Of a DNA stretch of 5,233 nucleotides, positions 1-5,233 are shown piece by piece (position 1 is the first letter of the stretch; every line of letters begins with the position of its first letter). Source of the DNA: an uncultured Litoreibacter sp. (GTDB taxonomy: Bacteria > Pseudomonadota > Alphaproteobacteria > Rhodobacterales > Rhodobacteraceae); NCBI GenBank assembly GCA_937928335.1, contig CALFWN010000210.1, forward strand, positions 1 through 5,233, read 5' to 3'. The notes under the pieces were generated by a model that did no database searches, was not told the origin of the DNA, and was given only the letters and a program-made list of their open reading frames with translations. Both the position numbers and the translations under genes were made by a program.

Positions 1-908
1 GTGTCGCCAATGACATAGACCGCCTCAAATCCCGCTGGGCGCAGCGTCTCATCCACCTCGACATGGCCCGCCGGGCCTGCCTCCACGCCAAGCCATGTCG
101 CCGCAGGCGACGCCTGCACCCCTGCGGCCCAGATGCAGTTTTCCGCCCGGATCACGCCGCCATCGGTCATGATCTCGCCCGCTGAAATATCGGTGACACG
201 GGTTTGCACTCGCACCTCAACGCCAAGGCTTTCCAGATCACGCAAGGCACGCGCTGACAGCCGTGGGGCAAAGCCCGGCAGGACGCGGCTCCCGGCCTCG
301 ACCAGAACCACGCGGGTCTGCGCAGGGTCGAGCGCCCGGAAATCCGAGGCCACAGAGCGGGCCAGTTCGCTGATGGCCCCTGCCAGCTCAACCCCGGTCG
401 GCCCCGCCCCGATCACGACGAAGCTCTGATAGGCCTTGGCTGTCTCGGGGTCACTTTCCACCAGCAACTCCGCCTGCTCGAACGCAAAAAGCAGCTTCTC
501 CCGCATCTGATAGGCGTCCTGCAACGTCTTGAGACCGGGCGCATGGGCGGCCCATGCGTCATGACCGAAATAGCTGTGCTGCGCGCCTGTCGCGATGATC
601 AGCGCGTCATAGCGATGCCGCGCACCACTGTCGCAAATCACCACCCTCTCGGAGGCGTCAACGTCACGCACCACATCCATCACCACCCGCAGGTTCTTCT
701 GATCACGCAGCACCGCGCGGATCGGCACCGCGATCTCGGCAGGGGTCAGCGCCGCCGTGGCAACCTGATAGAGCAAGGGTTGGAACAGGTGGTGGTTCTG
801 CTTGTCGATCAGGGTGATATCCACAGGGGATTTCGCCAGCGCCTTGGCGGCACTCAAGCCCCCAAATCCTGCGCCGATGATGACGACATGCTTTCGCGGA
901 TCAGCCAT
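1..908 (-). CDS. ndh: Type II NADH:quinone oxidoreductase (NDH-2), FAD-dependent, C-terminus cut by window edge
   Basis: This single-subunit flavoenzyme oxidises NADH and passes electrons to the membrane quinone pool without pumping protons; the family sits on the inner face of the cytoplasmic membrane. My reverse-strand translation gives 302 residues with no stop before the left edge. It begins MADPRKHVVIIGAGFGG. The N-terminal FAD dinucleotide fold has GAGFGG at residues 12-17. The quinone-side segment HHLFQPLLYQVATAAL spans about 39-54, a strong NDH-2 signature. IIATGAQ is at about 104-110. The second Rossmann fold, for NADH, has GAGPTGVE at 167-174. The visible part ends at VIGD (299-302), the start of the conserved GD(T/A) flavin motif. 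About 120 C-terminal residues, including the usual amphipathic membrane anchor, lie outside. ATG at 908 is preferred because GGAGGG lies 7 nt upstream; an in-frame ATG at 923 lacks a comparable site. The gene follows rnj by 177 bp and probably has its own promoter. A related pyridine nucleotide-disulfide oxidoreductase is possible, but the quinone-site motif argues for NDH-2. Confidence 0.9.
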   Translation of the reverse strand, partial: MADPRKHVVIIGAGFGGLSAAKALAKSPVDITLIDKQNHHLFQPLLYQVATAALTPAEIAVPIRAVLRDQKNLRVVMDVVRDVDASERVVICDSGARHRYDALIIATGAQHSYFGHDAWAAHAPGLKTLQDAYQMREKLLFAFEQAELLVESDPETAKAYQSFVVIGAGPTGVELAGAISELARSVASDFRALDPAQTRVVLVEAGSRVLPGFAPRLSARALRDLESLGVEVRVQTRVTDISAGEIMTDGGVIRAENCIWAAGVQASPAATWLGVEAGPAGHVEVDETLRPAGFEAVYVIGD

Positions 909-915
909 ATCAAGG

Positions 916-921
916 CCCTCC
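916..921 (-). promoter_or_regulatory. Strong Shine-Dalgarno sequence of the NDH-2 gene
   Basis: The minus strand reads GGAGGG, then seven bases, then ATG at 908. This near-perfect anti-16S match decides the start codon over the in-frame ATG at 923, which overlaps the site by its first codons. It is the best ribosome binding site in the window; birA and rnj have no clear one, in keeping with coupled translation there and independent translation here. Confidence 0.8.
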
Positions 922-972
922 ATTCATGCAAATGTTACGGCCTGTCTGACCATCTTGCACATAAGCACGCCG

Positions 973-1009
973 CCCGCGATGTCACCCCTATCCGGGGCAA
1001 AATCGCGGG
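973..1009 (-). other. Long imperfect stem-loop in the rnj-ndh gap (candidate leader RNA structure)
   Basis: Outer arms CCCGCGAT (973-980) and ATCGCGGG (1002-1009) are perfect inverted repeats of 8 bp. Nested inside are CCCC (985-988) and GGGG (994-997) around a five-base loop. Read as minus-strand RNA, the internal segments between the two stems can pair as U-A, U-G and G-U, leaving one U/C mismatch and an almost continuous stem of 15 pairs. Read as plus-strand RNA, only one of those inner pairs survives, so the fold favours the direction of the flanking genes. No U-run follows on the minus strand, so it is not a classic intrinsic terminator for rnj. On the plus strand it is followed by TTTATATTT, so a terminator of antisense transcription is an alternative. 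The pairing is seen directly; a role is inferred. Confidence 0.5.
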
Positions 1010-1037
1010 TTTATATTTGGTAAACAGAATTTGGAAA
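1010..1037 (-). promoter_or_regulatory. Weak sigma-70-like promoter candidate for the NDH-2 gene
   Basis: On the minus strand a -35-like TTTCCA (1037-1032) is followed after 16 bases by a -10-like TATAAA (1015-1010). The -10 matches the consensus in 5 of 6 bases and the -35 in 4 of 6. This is the most AT-rich spot between the two genes. If used, transcription would begin around 1003 and give a leader of about 95 nt that includes most of the 973-1009 stem-loop. The proposed -35 overlaps the palindrome at 1035-1044, a usual arrangement for a repressor site. Alphaproteobacterial promoters are degenerate, so this is only a candidate. Confidence 0.25.
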
Positions 1038-1044
1038 GCGCTTT
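1035..1044. promoter_or_regulatory. Operator-like palindrome AAAGCGCTTT with surrounding TTTGG repeats
   Basis: AAAGCGCTTT is a perfect 10-bp palindrome containing the form AA-N-CG-N-TT with a central CG step, typical of LacI-family operators. Around it TTTGG occurs three times on the plus strand, at 1016, 1030 and 1042 (the first and third as TTTGGTA), and TACCAA at 1058-1063 forms an inverted pair with TTGGTA at 1043-1048. It lies upstream of the NDH-2 gene and overlaps its promoter candidate. No regulator gene is in the window, so the cognate protein is unknown. A chance palindrome of this length is quite possible. Confidence 0.3.
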
Positions 1045-1067
1045 GGTATCAAAACCTTACCAATATC

Positions 1068-1094
1068 CGGCGCATGCGCCGCGGCTCAAGCCGC
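1068..1094 (-). repeat. Overlapping palindromes at the rnj 3' end (possible transcript-end hairpin)
   Basis: CGGCGCATGCGCCG at 1068-1081 is a perfect 14-bp palindrome beginning 5 bases after the rnj stop codon. A second inverted repeat at 1081-1094 has arms GCGGC and GCCGC and carries the stop codon in its loop. The two share a base and would compete as RNA hairpins. On the minus strand the downstream sequence has only a four-T run about 13 bases later, so an efficient intrinsic terminator is doubtful. An attenuating or 3'-end-stabilising hairpin is possible. Confidence 0.35.
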
Positions 1095-2750
1095 CAGCCT
1101 CGAAATCAGGACAACCACCTCGGGTTTCTTGCCGATCTCGCCCTGCGCTGTCTGCCGCACGATCCGTTTGATCTGATCCTCCAGCTTGACGTCATCGGCC
1201 ACCGTCTTGCTGTCGGCCCGGCCCAGGAACTGCCCGACCTCCTGCTCCAGAATATCCTGCAGCGGCGCCCGCGACTGCCCCATCTCGGGCAGGCCCCGCA
1301 GCTCAGCCCAGGCATCGGTCAGCGGCTCGTCTTCCTCGTCAATCAGAATGCCGATCACGACCTGACCGTTCAAAGCCATCCGAATGCGATCACGCACCAC
1401 CCCGTCCAGCGCGCCGACCTGCACCGAGCCGTCCAGATAAAGCCTGCCCGTCTCGACAAATTCCACGATCTCGGGCCGATTGCCCGACAAAGACACCATC
1501 GTCCCATTTGGCGCGATCAGCGAGGCGATCCCCCCCTGCTCGCCCAACTTGGCATGTTCGCGCAGCATCCGGTGCTCGCCATGCATCGGGATCAGAATTT
1601 GCGGCTGCGTCAGCTCGTGCATCCGCTGAAGGTCAGGCCGGTTGGCATGGCCCGAAACATGAATGGCCGCCATCTTGTCGTCGATCACATCCACATCCAT
1701 CTCGCTGAGCGCATTGGTGATCCGCCCGACCGAAACCTCATTGCCGGGAATGGTCTTGGACGAGAAGATGAACGTATCCCCCGCCTTCATCTGCAGGCCC
1801 AGATACTTGCCCCGCGACAATTGCGCAGTGGCCGCACGGCGCTCCCCTTGCGAGCCTGTCGCCAGCAGCATCAAATGATCGCGCGGCACGTCACGCGCCT
1901 CTTCAGCCGAGATCGTCGCCGGGAAGTCCTTGATCAACCCGGTCTCAACGCCCGCGCCGATCATCTTCTTCATCGCGCGGCCCAGCAACACCACCGAGCG
2001 GCCCGCCGCCACGCCGGCATCCGCCAAGGTCTTCACCCGCGCAATGTTGGAGGCAAATGTGGTCGCCACAACCATGCCGGACGCCTCGCGCACCACGCGC
2101 TCGATCTCGGGGCCAACAGTGGCTTCCGACCGGCCCGCATCGGGGGAGAACACATTGGTCGAGTCGCAGACCAGCGCCTTGACCGGGCCCAGATTGCCCC
2201 AGGCGTCTTGATCAAACGGCTCGCCCAGACCGGGGGTCTCGTCGATCTTGAAATCGCCCGAATGCACCACCCGCCCCTCGGGCGTATCGATGATCAAGGC
2301 GGAGCTTTCCGGGATCGAGTGGGAGATCGGCATGAAACCCACTTTGAAGGGCCCTGCCTCTGTCATCTCCGGCATCGGGCCGACAGTGGTGATCTCGGAG
2401 CCGTCATAGCCATGCTCCTCCATCTTCAGCCGCCCGATATGAGCTGTGAACTTGCGCGCATAGACGGGCGCGGTCAGCCGTGGATAAAGATGCCCCAACG
2501 CGCCGATATGATCCTCATGCGCATGGGTGATGAAAATCGCGTCCAGCCGGTCAACCCGTTCTGCCAGCCAGTCGATATCGGGGAAGATCAGGTCAACCCC
2601 GGGCGTGCCGTCCATATCGGGGAAGGTCACGCCCATATCAACAAGGATATATCGCTCCTTGCCCGGTTTGCCGTACCCGTAGACATACATATTCATGCCC
2701 ACCTCGCCCGCCCCACCAAGGGGCAGGTAAATCAGCCGCTCTGCTGCCAT
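1086..2750 (-). CDS. rnj: Ribonuclease J (metallo-beta-lactamase/beta-CASP RNase)
   Basis: RNase J is a zinc-dependent cytoplasmic nuclease with 5'-to-3' exonuclease and endonuclease activity, used in mRNA decay and rRNA maturation. The 554-residue length is typical. The N-terminal metallo-beta-lactamase fold begins with LGGAGEVGMN (11-20). The metal-binding motif HAHEDH is at 76-81, a further His at 144 in SHSIPES, and the metal-bridging Asp at 166 in SGDFK. The beta-CASP insert covers about 200-365 and includes ATGSQGE (297-303). The lactamase part resumes with SGHA (366-369) and PMHGEHR (388-394), supplying the late histidines. Residues from about 445 to 554 form the C-terminal domain of the family. 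All expected catalytic residues are present. The ATG shares one base with the coaX stop codon (TAATG), and no strong Shine-Dalgarno sequence precedes it, suggesting translational coupling. The start agrees with the conserved N-terminus. Confidence 0.96.
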   Translation of the reverse strand: MAAERLIYLPLGGAGEVGMNMYVYGYGKPGKERYILVDMGVTFPDMDGTPGVDLIFPDIDWLAERVDRLDAIFITHAHEDHIGALGHLYPRLTAPVYARKFTAHIGRLKMEEHGYDGSEITTVGPMPEMTEAGPFKVGFMPISHSIPESSALIIDTPEGRVVHSGDFKIDETPGLGEPFDQDAWGNLGPVKALVCDSTNVFSPDAGRSEATVGPEIERVVREASGMVVATTFASNIARVKTLADAGVAAGRSVVLLGRAMKKMIGAGVETGLIKDFPATISAEEARDVPRDHLMLLATGSQGERRAATAQLSRGKYLGLQMKAGDTFIFSSKTIPGNEVSVGRITNALSEMDVDVIDDKMAAIHVSGHANRPDLQRMHELTQPQILIPMHGEHRMLREHAKLGEQGGIASLIAPNGTMVSLSGNRPEIVEFVETGRLYLDGSVQVGALDGVVRDRIRMALNGQVVIGILIDEEDEPLTDAWAELRGLPEMGQSRAPLQDILEQEVGQFLGRADSKTVADDVKLEDQIKRIVRQTAQGEIGKKPEVVVLISRLAA

Positions 2751-3523
2751 TATTTTTGCTTTCTGTTATAGCTGTTGATGACCACCAAACCGTGCATGGT
2801 CAGTTCATCATTAAAGTCGTCAAATAGGCTTGCCGCCTGTTGGAACAGCGGCGCAAGACCGCCGGTAGAGATAACCCGCATCTCGCGCTCGCGCTCCGCC
2901 TTGATGCGGGCGGTGATTTCCTTGATCAGGCCGACATAGCCCCAGAAGACACCAGATTGCATACAGGCAATGGTATTTGTTCCGATCACCGCCTGAGGCT
3001 TGGTGATATCGACATGCGGCAAGGCAGCAGCTGCGTTGTGCAACGCCTCAAGCGACAGATTCACCCCCGGCGCGATGACACCGCCAATATAGGCGCCGTC
3101 CTGCGCCACCACGTCAAACGTCGTGGCCGTCCCAAAATCCACGACGATCAAATCGCCGCCATAGAGATCAAACCCCGCGACCGTGTTGACCAGCCGGTCA
3201 GGCCCAACAGCAGTGCCCTCATCAACGCGCACATCGACAGGCAAGGCGCAGCCTTCCTTGCCGACCACCAGCGGGCGGCAATTGAAATACCTGTCAGAGA
3301 ACACCCGCAGATTGAACACCACCCGCGGCACCGTGGAAGAGACGATCACCTCCGTAATCTCGACATCCACTTTCTGGAACTGCATCAGCGAGGACAGCCA
3401 GACATAATACTGATCCGCCGTGCGCTGCCACTCGGTCGAGGTGCGGCCCGAGAAGATGAACCGCTCCCCATCCCATATCGAGAACACCGTGTTGGTGTTC
3501 CCGCAGTCAATTGCCAGCAGCAT
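2750..3523 (-). CDS. coaX: Type III pantothenate kinase
   Basis: This enzyme phosphorylates pantothenate with ATP, the first step of coenzyme A synthesis. Type III kinases belong to the ASKHA fold; as a family they need a monovalent cation and resist CoA feedback. The 257-residue length is normal. The phosphate-binding motif DCGNTNT is at 6-12, GPDRLVN at 108-114 includes the presumed catalytic Asp109, and DFGTATTFD is at 129-137. GGVIAPG at 147-153 and the late STGGLA at 219-224 complete the family signature. All key residues are present and no other pantothenate kinase is visible. ATG at 3523 is preceded by AAAAGG with an 8-base spacing, a moderate ribosome binding site, and puts DCGNT at its usual distance from the N-terminus. 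It follows birA by 54 bp, a gap holding the palindrome AAACCGGTTT (3558-3567), and its stop overlaps the rnj start by one base. Confidence 0.96.
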   Translation of the reverse strand: MLLAIDCGNTNTVFSIWDGERFIFSGRTSTEWQRTADQYYVWLSSLMQFQKVDVEITEVIVSSTVPRVVFNLRVFSDRYFNCRPLVVGKEGCALPVDVRVDEGTAVGPDRLVNTVAGFDLYGGDLIVVDFGTATTFDVVAQDGAYIGGVIAPGVNLSLEALHNAAAALPHVDITKPQAVIGTNTIACMQSGVFWGYVGLIKEITARIKAEREREMRVISTGGLAPLFQQAASLFDDFNDELTMHGLVVINSYNRKQK

Positions 3524-3577
3524 TCGCGTCGCCTTTTGTCATGTTATCAGCCGCAGTAAACCGGTTTTGGGCAAAGG

Positions 3578-4318
3578 TCAAAAATACACATCCGCCGCCG
3601 GGATCGCCTCGACACCCTTTGGGGTGCGCAGGATCAGATTTCCGTCGCTGTCCACATCCTCGAATGTGCCGGTGACTTCGCGGCCGGGCATCCGGGCCGT
3701 GATGACCTCGCCCAAACGGGCTGCACGGGCGAGCCACGCCTCTCGGATGGGGCCAAAGCCGTAGGTCACAAAGCGGGTTTCCCAGAGGTCGTAGTGATGT
3801 GCCAGCTCGGTCAGGAAATCCTCCTGACTGATATCCGCGCCCAAGGCCACCGGGGCGACTGCGCCCTGCTCGACCTCCTGAGGCGCGGGTGCTGCGACCA
3901 GATTGACGCCAATACCAATAAAGAGCGTGTCCAGCCTGCCCTGCGCCCCGCTGCTTTCCAGCAAGATACCCGCCAGCTTGCCGCCATGCATCAACACGTC
4001 ATTGGGCCATTTCAGAGCAAAAGCCTCGGGCCTGCCTGTGAGTGCGGAGAGCGTATCAAAAAGCGCGAGGGCCGCCACAAAAGAGCGCAACGCCACAAGC
4101 TGCGGAGGCTCGGTCGGGTGCAACACCAGAGTACCCGCAAAATTGCCCCGTGGGCTGGCCCAGACCCGTCCGCGCCGCCCATGAGCTTCTGTCTGATGTT
4201 TGGCCATGATCCAGGTGGGGCCAGAGATGTCAGAGGCACGCCGCGCGGCCTCCGACATGGTGCTATCGGTCTCTTCAAGCAGGATCAGCCCGTAGCCCTG
4301 CGGCCAGCTAGTTGACAA
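3578..4318 (-). CDS. birA: Biotin-[acetyl-CoA-carboxylase] ligase, monofunctional (group I)
   Basis: The enzyme makes biotinyl-5'-AMP and transfers biotin to the acceptor lysine of carboxylase biotin domains. Numbered from TTG at 4318 (246 residues), visible motifs are EETDST (15-20), the ligase loop HGRRGRVW (46-53), KWPNDV (103-108), [10 protein letters not shown] (112-121) with the lysine matching E. coli Lys183, and GIGVNL (135-140). A small beta-rich C-terminal domain follows from about 195. There is no N-terminal helix-turn-helix, so it should not repress biotin genes as E. coli BirA does. The start is uncertain: no ATG occurs before Met21, inside the biotin-binding region. TTG at 4318 gives an N-terminus (STSWPQGYG) like family members I recall and an 11-bp overlap with nuoN. 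TTG at 4351 would add 11 residues. Neither has a clear Shine-Dalgarno sequence, so expression probably depends on coupling to nuoN. Confidence 0.93.
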   Translation of the reverse strand: MSTSWPQGYGLILLEETDSTMSEAARRASDISGPTWIMAKHQTEAHGRRGRVWASPRGNFAGTLVLHPTEPPQLVALRSFVAALALFDTLSALTGRPEAFALKWPNDVLMHGGKLAGILLESSGAQGRLDTLFIGIGVNLVAAPAPQEVEQGAVAPVALGADISQEDFLTELAHHYDLWETRFVTYGFGPIREAWLARAARLGEVITARMPGREVTGTFEDVDSDGNLILRTPKGVEAIPAADVYF

Positions 4319-5233
4319 GAGCTTGTGCTGCCGCCAGCGCCGGGGCTTCAATGCCGAACAGGTTTACCACGCCAATCACCATGATCGCCGCAGAGCCCAT
4401 CAGTAACGCCCAGCCAACAGGCGGCATCGCCCCGTCCAATGCGTCGCGCTCCTCGCCGAAATACATGTAGTAGATGATGCGCAGATAGTAGAACGCGCCG
4501 ATCACCGACGCGACCACGCCCGCAACCGCCAGCCATGCCAGCCCACCGTCAACGGCGGCCTGCAGCACGTAATATTTGCCGAAGAAGCCCAGCATGGGCG
4601 GGATGCCTGCCAGCGAGAACATCAAGACCAGCATTGCCAAGGCGCGCCCCGGCTGATGTTTGGAATAATTCTGCAAAGCGTCGATATCGGTGATGGGCTG
4701 TCCGTCTTTCTCCATCGACAGGATGAAGGCAAATGTGCCGATATTCATCACCACATAGATCGCCATATAGACCAGCATCGCCTGCACCCCTTCGGCGGTG
4801 CCCGCGGCCAGCCCCATCAGCGCAAAGCCCATATGGGCGATGGAGGAATAGGCCATCAGCCGTTTGATGTCGCGCTGCCCGATAGCCGCTACAGCGCCAA
4901 GGAACATCGACACAACGGACAGGAAGGCCACGATTTGCGACCAGTCGCTGACCGCGCCGCCAAAAGCATCATGTACCACGCGGGCAAACAGACCCATCGC
5001 CGCCACTTTCGGGGCGGTGGCAAAGAAGGCGGTGATCGGTGTGGGCGATCCTTCATAGACGTCAGGCGTCCACATATGGAATGGCGCGGCGGAAACCTTG
5101 AACGCCATGCCCGCGACCACGAAGACCAGACCAAAGAGCAGGCCAAGCCCCACGCCACCTTCGGCTGCCGCCGTGATGCCGGTAAAGAGCGTGGTGCCCG
5201 CATAGCCGTAAACCAGCGACGCGCCATAAAGCA
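4308..5233 (-). CDS. nuoN: NADH-quinone oxidoreductase subunit N, N-terminus cut by window edge
   Basis: NuoN is one of the three antiporter-like membrane subunits of respiratory complex I and takes part in proton pumping across the cytoplasmic membrane. About 307 C-terminal residues are visible of the roughly 480 usual, and the frame is open to the right edge ([12 protein letters not shown]...), so the start lies outside. The proton-channel domain signature is clear: [47 protein letters not shown] and [16 protein letters not shown]. These carry lysines at visible residues 45, 75, 123 and 219, of which 45, 75 and 219 match the conserved channel lysines of E. coli NuoN (217, 247 and 395). Several hydrophobic helices follow, ending in a last membrane segment near the C-terminus (ALVN, stop TAG). 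NuoN is normally the last gene of the nuo operon, so the other nuo genes should lie just beyond the right edge. The end overlaps the birA start. Confidence 0.96.
   Translation of the reverse strand, partial: LYGASLVYGYAGTTLFTGITAAAEGGVGLGLLFGLVFVVAGMAFKVSAAPFHMWTPDVYEGSPTPITAFFATAPKVAAMGLFARVVHDAFGGAVSDWSQIVAFLSVVSMFLGAVAAIGQRDIKRLMAYSSIAHMGFALMGLAAGTAEGVQAMLVYMAIYVVMNIGTFAFILSMEKDGQPITDIDALQNYSKHQPGRALAMLVLMFSLAGIPPMLGFFGKYYVLQAAVDGGLAWLAVAGVVASVIGAFYYLRIIYYMYFGEERDALDGAMPPVGWALLMGSAAIMVIGVVNLFGIEAPALAAAQALVN

Noticed and set aside
1..908. Possibility that the left-edge oxidoreductase is a broken gene because no complete frame is present
   Set aside because: The frame is intact from ATG at 908 to the edge with both Rossmann motifs; it lacks a stop only because the window ends.
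973..1015. Stem-loop plus TTTATATTT as an intrinsic terminator of the rnj operon
   Set aside because: The T-rich run follows the hairpin only when read on the plus strand, where there is no gene; in the operon's direction the next bases are CGGCGTGC.
1016..1063. TTTGG direct repeats considered as a CRISPR array or iteron set
   Set aside because: The repeats are only 5-7 bp, three copies, with unequal 12-14 base spacing and no spacers or replication gene nearby.
543..2771. A 742-codon open frame on the plus strand opposite ndh and rnj
   Set aside because: It is in codon register with both minus-strand genes, so a stop would need a TTA, CTA or TCA codon in them, all rare at this GC content. 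Its product is rich in His, Arg, Gln and Pro with no recognisable domain. It is an antisense shadow.
2840..3559. A 239-codon open frame on the plus strand opposite coaX
   Set aside because: It has the same in-register antisense cause, a low-complexity charged composition and no family motifs; coaX is fully supported on the other strand.
3794..4315. A 173-codon open frame on the plus strand opposite birA
   Set aside because: It is in register with birA and carries no recognisable motif, whereas birA has all its ligase motifs intact.

Overview
The window is an ordinary chromosomal housekeeping segment of an alphaproteobacterium, most likely Rhodobacteraceae (Roseobacter/Rhodobacter group). The evidence is GC-rich coding sequence (roughly 60% by eye) with strong GC3 bias, and the compact order nuoN - birA - coaX - rnj, which from memory is conserved in that family. 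RNase J in place of RNase E-only RNA decay, a type III pantothenate kinase and a BirA without a DNA-binding domain all fit. Genus and species cannot be fixed from the sequence alone.

All five genes lie on the minus strand, so the transcription order runs from the right edge to the left. (1) nuoN (about 4308-5233) is cut by the right edge; the C-terminal two thirds of this proton-pumping complex I subunit is visible. (2) birA (3578 to about 4318) is a monofunctional biotin-protein ligase with a non-ATG start that overlaps the end of nuoN. (3) coaX (2750-3523) is the type III pantothenate kinase that starts CoA synthesis. (4) rnj (1086-2750) is RNase J, whose ATG shares a base with the coaX stop codon (TAATG). 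(5) After a 177-bp non-coding gap comes the 5' part of a type II NADH dehydrogenase gene (1-908), cut by the left edge.

The first four genes look like one transcription unit, probably the tail of the nuo operon: overlaps or a 54-bp gap, one strand, and no obvious terminator between them. Their products do not form one pathway. They link respiratory NADH oxidation, activation of biotin enzymes, CoA synthesis and RNA processing, probably through growth-linked co-expression. The NDH-2 gene has its own strong Shine-Dalgarno sequence and a long upstream region, so it probably has its own promoter.

The only stretch with structure not explained by genes is the AT-richer gap at 909-1085. It holds a long imperfect stem-loop (973-1009), a LacI-operator-like palindrome (1035-1044) within a cluster of TTTGG repeats, a weak promoter candidate, and a perfect 14-bp palindrome just after the rnj stop. 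I see no mobile element, CRISPR array, tRNA, rRNA or defence system. The long open frames on the plus strand are antisense shadows. I found no convincing undescribed system; the rnj-ndh gap is the best place for a second look.
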